Assembly (NCBI GenBank): GCA_022736715.1
Contig: DZDJ01000007.1
Coordinates: forward strand, 1 to 64,000
Reading direction: 5' to 3'
Length of the DNA: 64,000 bases
Origin: Edaphobacter aggregans
GTDB taxonomy: Bacteria > Acidobacteriota > Terriglobia > Terriglobales > Acidobacteriaceae
Part shown: positions 17,406 through 25,028 of the stretch, in pieces
Numbering within the stretch: the stretch's first letter is position 1
Layout of the letters: every line of letters starts with the position of its first letter
The notes under the pieces: generated by a model
The model's input: only the letters and a program-made list of their open reading frames with translations
Told to the model about the DNA's origin: nothing
The model's database searches: none
Translations under genes and position numbers: made by a program

Positions 17406-18566
17406 TTAGTAAACGTCGCGCTGATACCGCTTCTGCTTCTTCATTTGCGCCAGATACTCCGCCGCATGCTCCGCGCCCTTGCCGCTTTCGCTGGCAATCG
17501 TCTCCAGCAGCGCCGTTTCCACATCCTTGGCCATACGGCTCGCATCGCCGCACACATAGAAATACGCGCCGTTCTCCAGCCAGCGATACAGCCCCTTCGC
17601 CTGCTGATGCATCCGGTGCTGCACATACAGCTTCTCCGCCTGGTCGCGTGAAAAGGCCACGTCCAGCCGTGTCAGCACTCCATCGGCCGCCATTTTCTGA
17701 AACTCTTCCTTGTAGAGGAAATCAGTCGCTTCCCGTTGTTCGCCAAAGAAAAGCCACGTATCGCCCGATTCCGCCAGCGCCATGCGATGCTGCAAAAATG
17801 CGCGGAACGGGGCCACGCCCGTTCCCGGGCCAATCATAATAATCGGCGCCGTCGGATCCACCGGCAAACGAAAATTGTTGTTCGAGTGCAGGAAGATCGG
17901 CAGCTTGCCACCCTCCGGAGCGCGCTCTCCCATGTGCCCCGAGCAAACGCCCTGCCGGTGCCGTCCATGGGCGTCATAACGCACCACGCGCACCGTCGTA
18001 TGCACCGCATCCGGATGCATCGCCTGGCTGGACGCAATGGAATACATGCGCGGCGTCAACCGCTGCAACACGGTAAAAAGCTGCTGCGGCTCCGCAATCA
18101 CTCCCGGATGCTCCACCAGCAGATCAATAAACTCGCGGCCCCATAGATATTCCTCAATCCTAGCGCGGTTTTCCGGAGCCGTCAGTTCCTTCAGCGTGGC
18201 GTTGTCCGTCAGCTTGGCGTAGCTGTTGACGGAGCCGCGCGCCAGCTTGCCAACCGCCAGCCGGGATTCAACCGCCTCATGCAGGCTGATCTCCACCCCA
18301 TAATGGTCCTTTACCCGTTCTTCGCCCGTAAACCCAAGCGCCTGTAGCACTTCCGCCACTGCTTCCGGACGGTTTGTCGGCAGAATGCCAACCGCATCGC
18401 CGGGAGTATAGGTCATCTCCGGCGTGTCCAGCGAAAGTTCAATATGCCGCGTCTCTTTTTCCGACGCTGCCCCGGTCAGAAGCCGGTTGACCAGCACGGT
18501 AGACTGAAAAGGGCTGTTACGCGTGTACTTCGACTTGTGCGCGACCTGCTGTTCCTGTGGTTCCAT
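17406..18566 (-). CDS. CysJ-like sulfite reductase flavoprotein lacking the flavodoxin domain
   Basis: FAD/NADPH-binding reductase of 386 aa resembling the C-terminal two-thirds of CysJ. It has the FAD-binding domain with RMYSIASSQ and VCSGHMGERAP, the NADPH domain with IIMIGPGTGVAPFRAFLQHR, WLFFGEQREATDFLYKEEF and YVCGDASRMAKDVE, and ends RYQRDVY as CysJ does. The N-terminal FMN flavodoxin domain of E. coli CysJ (about 600 aa) is missing, and no separate flavodoxin or cysI lies nearby. It may reduce sulfite reductase through another carrier or serve a different redox partner. The ATG at 18566 is preferred; the ORF extends to 18788 without homology. Confidence 0.85.
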   Translation of the reverse strand: MEPQEQQVAHKSKYTRNSPFQSTVLVNRLLTGAASEKETRHIELSLDTPEMTYTPGDAVGILPTNRPEAVAEVLQALGFTGEERVKDHYGVEISLHEAVESRLAVGKLARGSVNSYAKLTDNATLKELTAPENRARIEEYLWGREFIDLLVEHPGVIAEPQQLFTVLQRLTPRMYSIASSQAMHPDAVHTTVRVVRYDAHGRHRQGVCSGHMGERAPEGGKLPIFLHSNNNFRLPVDPTAPIIMIGPGTGVAPFRAFLQHRMALAESGDTWLFFGEQREATDFLYKEEFQKMAADGVLTRLDVAFSRDQAEKLYVQHRMHQQAKGLYRWLENGAYFYVCGDASRMAKDVETALLETIASESGKGAEHAAEYLAQMKKQKRYQRDVY

Positions 18567-18884
18567 TGCATCCCGCTGAGTGGTCTTGTTTCTTGATTTA
18601 AACGTAACATGGCTTGTGTCATATCCGTGCGCGGAAACCAAATCTCCCCACTGGAAAGACATCCTGAATCTCTGCCGCTCTGTCTGCATCTGTATATAAG
18701 TGTGAACGTTACGGACGCCGCAGTCCCTCTTCTCCTCGCGGGAAGGCAGCCTTGCATTCGTATCCATAAAGCAACAAAAAACGCGCATGACATTTCCCCG
18801 ATCTGATGGCAGGATGTCAGAACATCCGCTTTCACTCCATACTTATGTCTCTCTTTTTCAAGGGCATGCAAAGATAAGGTTCTG
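18567..18884. other. 318-nt divergent intergenic region
   Basis: Lies between the CysJ-like gene (minus) and the EmrB-type exporter (plus), so it must contain both promoters. A 6-bp inverted repeat, GGATGT-N4-ACATCC at 18812-18827, about 60 nt before the exporter start, could be an operator for a drug-responsive repressor. No ORF with family features and no confident -35/-10 pair were found. Confidence 0.4.
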
Positions 18885-20492
18885 ATGAGCACCACAGAAG
18901 TTGTTTTGACTCCCGCAGAGCAGGACTGGAAGCCCAGGGCCAATCCCTGGCTGATCGCCTTCGTCGTATCTCTGGCGGCCTTCATGGAGGTGCTGGACAC
19001 CAGCATTGCCAACGTGGCCCTGCCGCATATTGCGGGCAATCTGGGTGCCAGCCAGGACCAAAGCACCTGGGTGCTGACCTCCTATCTGGTTTCCAACGCC
19101 ATCGTTCTGCCCATCAGCGGCTGGCTGGTCAGCCTCTTCGGCCGCAAGCGCTTCTTCATGACCTGCATCGTGCTCTTCACCATCAGTTCGCTCATCTGCG
19201 GAATCGCCCCCAGCCTGGGCATCCTGCTGCTGGCACGCATCCTCCAGGGCGCTGGTGGCGGCGGACTGCAACCCATGGCGCAGGCCATCCTGGCAGACAC
19301 CTTTCCGCCCCGGCTGCGCGGTCTGGCCTTTTCGCTCTATGGGGTAACTGCCATTTTTGCGCCCTCCATCGGACCCACGCTCGGCGGCTGGATCACCGAC
19401 AACTACACCTGGCGCTGGATCTTCCTGATGAACCTGCCTGTCGGCATTCTGGCGCTCTTCCTCGTCTTCCAACTCGTCGAAGACCCGCCCTATCTCACCA
19501 AAGCGCGCGCCCTGGGCAGGCGCATCAAGTTCGACTACATCGGCTTTTCCCTGCTCACGCTCGGCGTTGGCGCCTTGCAGATTCTGCTGGACAAGGGCCA
19601 GGAAGACGACTGGCTGGGCTCGCACTTCATCGTCACACTCATCATCGTTGCCAGCATCTGCCTAGTGGCACTGGTTATCTGGGAGCTTTACCAGAAAGAG
19701 CCCATTGTCGACGTCCGGCTTTTTGCCAGCTTCAACTTCACCACCTCCAGCATCATGATGTTCATCGTCGGCGGCATGTCGTTTGCCACCACCGTGCTCA
19801 TGCCGCAGTTCCTGCAGGCCAATCTTGGCTATACAGCAGAGGCCGCCGGCATGGTGCTTTCCGCCGCCGGCTTTGTGCTGCTCTGCGAACTGCCCTTTGT
19901 CGGCATGCTCGCCGGACGCTTTCCGGGCAAATATCTGATCGCCGTTGGCTGGGCACTGCTCACGGTCAGCATGTATCTCTCTACCCAGCGCGTCGACCTG
20001 CTCATCAGCTTCCAGTCCGCCACCCTGCTGCGCATCACGCAATATGCGCCCATGGGGCTGGTTTTTATCCCTACAACGGCCGCCGCCTACTACGGCATGG
20101 CAAAAGAGAAAAACAACGCCATCGCCGGACTCATCAACTTCATGCGCAACATTGGCAGCAGCGTCGGCACCTCCGTGGTCACCACTGTTCTGGCCCGCCG
20201 CACCCAGTTCCATCAGGTACGGCTTGGCAGCCACATGATTCCCGGCAGCCCGGCCTTCAGCGACACTGTCGCCGGGCTCGCGCAGCAGTTGCAACAGGCC
20301 GGCTTCAGCTCGGCAGATGCACTCAAGGCTGCCTACGCCCGCGTCTACCAGTCACTGCAACTACAGGCCTCCACCATGTCGTACATTGACACCTTCTGGC
20401 TGCTCACCGTTGCCGCAGGCGCCATGCTTGTCATGACCTTTGTGCTCAAAAAGAATGACCCCCGCGCCAGCGAAAAAGTCGTGGCGCACTGA
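18885..20492 (+). CDS. DHA2-family multidrug exporter (EmrB/QacA type)
   Basis: Inner-membrane proton-coupled drug exporter of the major facilitator superfamily with 14 predicted helices, 535 aa. Motif A-like sequence GWLVSLFGRKRFF, motif D1-like MEVLDTSIANVALPHIAGNL and motif C-like GVTAIFAPSIGPTLGGWITD are all present, typical of EmrB. It is monocistronic here, with no EmrA membrane-fusion partner adjacent, so either a partner is elsewhere or it works alone. AAGG lies 5 nt before the ATG. Its stop codon is followed almost at once by structured element copy A. Confidence 0.93.
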   Translation: MSTTEVVLTPAEQDWKPRANPWLIAFVVSLAAFMEVLDTSIANVALPHIAGNLGASQDQSTWVLTSYLVSNAIVLPISGWLVSLFGRKRFFMTCIVLFTISSLICGIAPSLGILLLARILQGAGGGGLQPMAQAILADTFPPRLRGLAFSLYGVTAIFAPSIGPTLGGWITDNYTWRWIFLMNLPVGILALFLVFQLVEDPPYLTKARALGRRIKFDYIGFSLLTLGVGALQILLDKGQEDDWLGSHFIVTLIIVASICLVALVIWELYQKEPIVDVRLFASFNFTTSSIMMFIVGGMSFATTVLMPQFLQANLGYTAEAAGMVLSAAGFVLLCELPFVGMLAGRFPGKYLIAVGWALLTVSMYLSTQRVDLLISFQSATLLRITQYAPMGLVFIPTTAAAYYGMAKEKNNAIAGLINFMRNIGSSVGTSVVTTVLARRTQFHQVRLGSHMIPGSPAFSDTVAGLAQQLQQAGFSSADALKAAYARVYQSLQLQASTMSYIDTFWLLTVAAGAMLVMTFVLKKNDPRASEKVVAH

Positions 20493-20493
20493 A

Positions 20494-20611
20494 GCAAAAG
20501 CAGAGAGAGTGTCAGGCAAAGCCGCAGGCCTTGAGCCGGCGCGGCCAACAGGGAGCGGCCGCCAGGCACTCCCTGCAAAAGACGCACACCTCACACCATC
20601 TCTGCTTTTGC
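20494..20611 (+). ncRNA. Structured 3' element, copy A
   Basis: A 118-nt element beginning 2 nt after the exporter stop codon. A perfect 13-bp stem, GCAAAAGCAGAGA (20494-20506) with TCTCTGCTTTTGC (20599-20611), closes it. Inside are GAGAGTGT (20505-20512), CCTTGAGCCG (20529-20538), CCAACAGG (20545-20552) and AGCGG (20554-20558). The same blocks at nearly the same spacing recur after modC (copy B at 47787-47894). The orientation relative to the upstream transporter gene is the same. It could be a structured RNA, a processed 3' UTR, a terminator variant or an interspersed repeat; no known family was recognised. Confidence 0.55.
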
Positions 20612-20688
20612 CTTAAAACCACGTCACAGTCAGCATTTTCAGGGATTTCTACCAGAAAGCTCAAAAAATCGCAGCTCAAGAAGGCGAG

Positions 20689-21204
20689 TTACGGCAGCCG
20701 AAACACAATGCCGCTGCTGAGCGTTTTCGGGTTGAAGCTGCCATTCAGGTCAGAGAGTCCGCCATAGCTGAACTCCACCACGCGCCAGTCAATGCGCGGC
20801 AGCACCGTCATATCCAGCCCGCCAAGAAACTGGTACTCAAACTTCGTCGCCGTCGTCCGCGCCGAACCCTGCCCAAACGCGGCATGGCCAAATCCAAGCC
20901 CTACCTGGGCATACGGCTGCAACGGAATCACCCGCGGACGAACCGCCAGCCGTGGCCCCACAATCAGGCTGTTCAGCGAATTACCGCCACCCGTCAGAAA
21001 CGTTCCGCGGACGTCGAAGCCTGTGCTGAAAAAGCCAAACCTGCTCACATCCGAGTACAGCCCAACCGTCGGACCATACATCCAGCCTGTATTCGGCTGG
21101 TTCAGTTTGGCAGCGCTGAACGTCGCATAAACGCCCGTCTGCGCCTTGGCCATCAGCGGCAAAACAAAAAGCAAAAGCAGTAAACTCCATCTGCAGGGTT
21201 TCAT
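20689..21204 (-). CDS. Small outer-membrane beta-barrel-like protein
   Basis: Probably a secreted outer-membrane protein of unknown function, 171 aa. It has a clear signal peptide (residues 1-21, cleaved after MAKAQ-like sequence). Alternating amphipathic strands follow (TGWMYGPTVGLYSD, FGFFSTGFDVRGTF, LQPYAQVGLGFGHAAF, YQFLGGLDMTVLPRIDWRVV) and a C-terminal strand ending in VFRLP, as in eight-stranded porin-like barrels. The ATG at 21204 has GGAGG about 10 nt upstream; an in-frame ATG at 21243 lacks one. It is divergent from cydAB. Confidence 0.7.
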   Translation of the reverse strand: MKPCRWSLLLLLFVLPLMAKAQTGVYATFSAAKLNQPNTGWMYGPTVGLYSDVSRFGFFSTGFDVRGTFLTGGGNSLNSLIVGPRLAVRPRVIPLQPYAQVGLGFGHAAFGQGSARTTATKFEYQFLGGLDMTVLPRIDWRVVEFSYGGLSDLNGSFNPKTLSSGIVFRLP

Positions 21205-21441
21205 TTGGGAAAAACCTCCATCCTTGATAAGGAAATATAGCAAGCGTTAATTTGAGACTGCCGCCACAATCTTGTTCTTTCAGAAAATACGTCCCCTTCT
21301 CCAGCGTAAGATGCAAAATGCTCAGCAGCGGACGGCCAATTGTCCAAGGGTAACCAGAAGATAACCATGCAACGGAGACTCCCCTCCCTGCTTCACCTGC
21401 CATATCCTGCTGCATTTCCTGCCCACAGAAAACACAAAGGC

Positions 21442-21457
21442 CGTGATCCGGGTCACA
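21442..21457. promoter_or_regulatory. CRP/FNR-type operator upstream of cydAB
   Basis: The palindrome GTGA-N6-TCAC (21443-21456), followed by A, matches the CRP-family consensus TGTGA-N6-TCACA at nine of ten informative positions. It lies about 105 nt before the cydA start, within the 357-nt region (21205-21561) shared with the divergent barrel gene. A second smaller palindrome, GTTGA-AA-TCAAC (21491-21502), lies nearer cydA. A CRP/FNR-family regulator controlling bd oxidase would fit known practice in other bacteria; the regulator itself is not in this window. Confidence 0.5.
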
Positions 21458-21561
21458 ATAGAGAGTTGCCCTTTTGAGTTTATGATGACAGTTGAAATCA
21501 ACAAGTTGTATTACTGATATTGAACCGCAGCACCAACCAGCACACCGGAGGGCCGCCCCGC

Positions 21562-22920
21562 ATGGACAGTTTAGTCATCCATCGCATCCACTTTGCTTTT
21601 ACCATCACTTACCACTACCTGTTTCCCCAACTGACCATGGGTCTGGCGCTGCTTATTGTGATTATGAAGACCCTGGCGCTGACCCGCAAAAATGAAACCT
21701 ACAACCGCGCTGCCCGCTTCTGGGCACGCATTTTTGCGGTCAATTTTCTGCTGGGCGTTATCACCGGCATTCCCATGGAGTTCCAGTTCGGTACCAACTG
21801 GTCGCATTTTTCGCAACTCACCGGCGGCGTCATCGGCCAGCCGCTGGCCATGGAAGGCGTCTTCTCGTTCTTCCTTGAATCGGCATTCCTCGGCCTGTTC
21901 CTCTTCGGAGAAAAGCGTCTGACGCCCTGGCAGCACTGGGGCTCCGCCTTTCTGGTTTTCCTCGGTTCGTGGATCTCCGGCTTCTTCATCATCGTCACCG
22001 ATGCCTGGATGCAGCACCCGGTCGCCTACCGCATTCTGGCCAACGGCAGCTATGAAGTCACCAGCTTCTGGAAGCTGCTGATGAATCCCTGGGGCCTGTT
22101 GCAATATGCGCACAACATGTGCGGCGCCGTCGTCACAGCCTCGTTTGTTGTCGCCGCCGTTGGGGCCTTTTATGTGCTGGAGAAGCGCTCGCTGGAATAT
22201 GGCAAGGTCTTTCTGAAGATCGGCGTTGTCGCTGGCATCCTCTCCTGTACCATGCAGATCTTCCCCACCGGCGATCTGCACGGAAAATATGTCGCCAGGC
22301 ACCAGCCCGTCGCCATGGCCGGCATGGAAGGCCTCTTCAAAACCCAAAAAGACGCACCCATTGTCCTGCTGGGACAGCTTGACGAGGAACACCAGCGCAT
22401 CGAGAACCCCCTGGCCGTCAACGACGTGCTCAGCTTCCTGATCTACGGCACCACCTCGGCGGAAGTAAAAGGTCTCGACCAGTTCCCGAAAGACATGTGG
22501 CCCACAACCCTGCCGTTGCTCTACTTCAGCTACCACATCATGGCAGGGCTCGGAACCTACTTCCTGCTCATCATGTTCATTGCAGCATTCCTCCTCTGGC
22601 GTGACCGCCTCTTCCAGACACGATGGGTGCTCTGGTTCCTGATGCTGAGCTTCCCGCTGCCCTACATCGCCAACACTGCTGGCTGGATGACCGCAGAGAT
22701 CGGCCGCCAACCCTGGCTTGTCTATGGGCTCATCCGCACCACGGAAGGCTATTCGAAATACGTCTCCGCAGGCGACGGACTCTTCACCCTGTTGGGGTTC
22801 CTTGGCCTCTATGCCGTGCTTTCCGTCCTGTTCGTGGTGCTCGTCTATCGCATCATCCAGGAAGGCCCGGAACACACACCCCATGCCGTCACATCCGACA
22901 CGGCCCTCACCACCCACTAA
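21562..22920 (+). CDS. cydA: Cytochrome bd quinol oxidase subunit I
   Basis: Catalytic subunit carrying hemes b558, b595 and d; it oxidises quinol and reduces oxygen with high affinity in the inner membrane. The 452-aa product begins DSLVIHRIHFAFTITYHYLF, with the N-terminal heme-ligand His, and has the conserved GRQPW box in WMTAEIGRQPWLVYG. The length is near the short-Q-loop type rather than E. coli CydA (about 520 aa). I chose the ATG at 21562, which has GGAGG 10 nt upstream, over one at 21520. It is followed by cydB after 17 nt. Confidence 0.95.
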   Translation: MDSLVIHRIHFAFTITYHYLFPQLTMGLALLIVIMKTLALTRKNETYNRAARFWARIFAVNFLLGVITGIPMEFQFGTNWSHFSQLTGGVIGQPLAMEGVFSFFLESAFLGLFLFGEKRLTPWQHWGSAFLVFLGSWISGFFIIVTDAWMQHPVAYRILANGSYEVTSFWKLLMNPWGLLQYAHNMCGAVVTASFVVAAVGAFYVLEKRSLEYGKVFLKIGVVAGILSCTMQIFPTGDLHGKYVARHQPVAMAGMEGLFKTQKDAPIVLLGQLDEEHQRIENPLAVNDVLSFLIYGTTSAEVKGLDQFPKDMWPTTLPLLYFSYHIMAGLGTYFLLIMFIAAFLLWRDRLFQTRWVLWFLMLSFPLPYIANTAGWMTAEIGRQPWLVYGLIRTTEGYSKYVSAGDGLFTLLGFLGLYAVLSVLFVVLVYRIIQEGPEHTPHAVTSDTALTTH

Positions 22921-22937
22921 CGCAACGGAGGAATACG

Positions 22938-23981
22938 ATGGGATTTATCTGGTTCTGGATCGTCGCGCTGATGCTGGTGGCCTATGTCATTCTGGACGGC
23001 TTTGACCTCGGCGTCGGTATTCTGCATCCGCTGGTGGCGCGCACTGAAACCGAGCGCCGCATGATGTTTAGCAGCATCGGCCCCGTATGGGACGGCAATG
23101 AAGTCTGGCTGATTGCCGCAGGCGGAACCCTCTTCTTTGCCTTTCCACTGCTCTACGCCTCCGCCTTCAGCGGTTTCTATCTGCCGCTGATGATCGTCCT
23201 GTGGCTTATCATCCTGCGCGGCCTCAGCGTCGAGCTGCGCAGTCATATCCAGATGGACGTGTGGAAGAGCTTCTTTGATGGCCTCTTCTTTTTCTCCAGC
23301 TCCCTGCTCGCCATCTTCCTTGGCGCTGCGCTGGCCAATGTTGTGCGTGGCGTACCGCTTGGTCCGGATGGCTACTTCTTTCTGCCACTGTGGACCAACT
23401 GGCAACCCGGCCCTTCCCCAGGCATTCTGGACTGGTACACCGTCATCGGCGGGGTGCTCGCTCTGGTGGCCCTTGCCATCCACGGCGCCTGCTATCTGAT
23501 CGTGAAAACCGAAGGAGAACTGCAGCAGCGAGCCCGCGGCTTTGTGCTGATGGCCTGGGGTGTTCTGCTGGTCATCACCGTCCTCAGCCTGTTTGCAACC
23601 ACCTATGTGCGGCCAGACACCTTGGACAACTACAAACTCCACCCGGCAGGCTATCTGATCCCGCTGCTGGTGCTCGCCTCCTTGCTGGGTATCTTCTACT
23701 TCACCCGGAAGCAACAGGAACGCCGGGCCTTTGCGGCAAGCTGCACTTTTCTCGCCACAATGATGGCGGGTGCAGCCTATGCGCTCTATCCCACACTGCT
23801 GCCCGCCGTCGGCACGGCTGGCCACAGCATCACCGTCAGCGAGGCGCTTTCCGGGTCGCACACATTGCATGTTGGCCTGGTCTGGTGGTCCTTCGGCACG
23901 TTGCTGGCAGTCCTCTACTTTGTGGTGGTCTACCGCATGTTCCGCGGCAAAGTCTCTCTCGACTCCGGATACGGCCACTAA
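22938..23981 (+). CDS. cydB: Cytochrome bd quinol oxidase subunit II
   Basis: Structural membrane partner of CydA, 347 aa with about nine hydrophobic segments. It opens with the family signature YVILDGFDLGVGILHPLVAR and continues with WDGNEVWLIAAGG and ILRGLSVELRSH. The ATG at 22938 has GGAGG 7 nt upstream; the ORF extends far into cydA in another frame without meaning. No cydX-like small ORF was found between the stop and the following terminator. Confidence 0.95.
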   Translation: MGFIWFWIVALMLVAYVILDGFDLGVGILHPLVARTETERRMMFSSIGPVWDGNEVWLIAAGGTLFFAFPLLYASAFSGFYLPLMIVLWLIILRGLSVELRSHIQMDVWKSFFDGLFFFSSSLLAIFLGAALANVVRGVPLGPDGYFFLPLWTNWQPGPSPGILDWYTVIGGVLALVALAIHGACYLIVKTEGELQQRARGFVLMAWGVLLVITVLSLFATTYVRPDTLDNYKLHPAGYLIPLLVLASLLGIFYFTRKQQERRAFAASCTFLATMMAGAAYALYPTLLPAVGTAGHSITVSEALSGSHTLHVGLVWWSFGTLLAVLYFVVVYRMFRGKVSLDSGYGH

Positions 23982-23995
23982 AAAACTGCGATCAA

Positions 23996-24041
23996 CAAAG
24001 ACAAGAGGCCAGCCGAGTTCGAGGCTGGCCTCTTGTCTTTG
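23996..24041. terminator. Bidirectional terminator hairpin after cydB
   Basis: A perfect 19-bp stem (23996-24014 with 24023-24041) and an 8-nt loop lie between the convergent cydB and BON-domain genes. The outermost pairs are AAAG/CTTT. It probably ends transcription from both sides. Confidence 0.88.
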
Positions 24042-24053
24042 CACTACAGATGA

Positions 24054-24848
24054 TTACTCTTTCTGCTTGGTTTGCCCTGCTACCTGCAGATCATTCACAA
24101 CCTTGAAGACGCCCGGCACCTGGTTGGCCCGAATGCCGGCAACGTTCTTGTCCGCCTCCGAGTCCACCATGCCGTTCAGCGTCACGTTGCCGTTAATCAC
24201 CGTAATGCGAATCGGCTTGACCGGATCAATCGCATACCTGTTCAGCGATGGGAATCCGTATATAGACCGCGCCACCGCAATGCGGATCCGGTCATCCATT
24301 GGCGAAACCGGGTCCACCTGAATGTTGTCGATCACATCCTTTACCCCCGGAAAGGTCTCCGCAATACCCACCGCGGAATCACGGTCCGGAGGCCAGTACG
24401 CATGGCCGCTCAATGTCACCACGCCATTCTGTACAAAAACGCCAATCGCATTGAACATCGTAGTTCCATAACCAACCCGGTCATAAGCAATCTTCTGCCC
24501 CAGCTTCTGCTGTAGTACTGCATCAGAGACTTCCGGCCCTGCAACCTCTATCTCATTGCGGATCGCCATGTCCTTGTACTTGTGGTGCGACTTGTCATAA
24601 GCCTGACGCTTATAGAAATACAGGCCCACCGTACCGGTTAACGTAAGCACCCCATTGCTCACGGCAACTTTCACATTCTTAAACTTGCTGCTGTTCAGTG
24701 CCCGGATCACTCCTGCCTGCATCTGGGCATCTTTCGCTCCACTGGAGGCCGCCTGCGCTGTTGCCAGCGCTGGCAACAGGCCCAGCACCATTACCACAAC
24801 CAGTGATACACCATGCGTCCAACCACTCTTCCACTGCGTTCTGCTCAT
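24054..24848 (-). CDS. Periplasmic protein with three BON domains
   Basis: BON domains bind membranes or phospholipid and occur in OsmY and DolP-type envelope proteins. The 264-aa product has a signal peptide of about 30 residues (hydrophobic VSLVVVMVLGLLPALATAQA). It then has three BON-like repeats, recognisable by VKVAVSNGVLTLTGTV, VFVQNGVVTLSGHAYWPPDR and ITVINGNVTLNGMVDSEADK. The start at 24848 has AAGGAG 7 nt upstream. A role in envelope stress or osmoprotection is an inference from the domain only. It converges with cydB. Confidence 0.85.
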   Translation of the reverse strand: MSRTQWKSGWTHGVSLVVVMVLGLLPALATAQAASSGAKDAQMQAGVIRALNSSKFKNVKVAVSNGVLTLTGTVGLYFYKRQAYDKSHHKYKDMAIRNEIEVAGPEVSDAVLQQKLGQKIAYDRVGYGTTMFNAIGVFVQNGVVTLSGHAYWPPDRDSAVGIAETFPGVKDVIDNIQVDPVSPMDDRIRIAVARSIYGFPSLNRYAIDPVKPIRITVINGNVTLNGMVDSEADKNVAGIRANQVPGVFKVVNDLQVAGQTKQKE

Positions 24849-25028
24849 CGCTGTTCTCCTTGCTGGCAACCCGTGGACCTATTGAGTTCCATACTGTGAT
24901 GGCGCATCCGCGCTTCACCATTGAAACTCCACTTCAGTGTGCCGTCAACGGAAATATCCCCCCGCATTCCATTGCGCCACACAATTGGACGCAGCAATAA
25001 TACCGCCGATACAGAAAAGTGTCCGATT

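Noticed and set aside
18601..18713. Inverted hexamers CGTAAC and GTTACG about 100 nt apart
   Set aside because: Short, distant and likely to occur by chance.
21571..22917. Long antisense ORF opposite cydA
   Set aside because: Composition is Glu/Gln/His-rich shadow of a membrane-protein gene; no family features.
22623..22937. N-terminal extension of cydB into cydA
   Set aside because: The extension overlaps cydA by 298 nt in another frame and has no homology. The ATG at 22938 has an excellent ribosome site.
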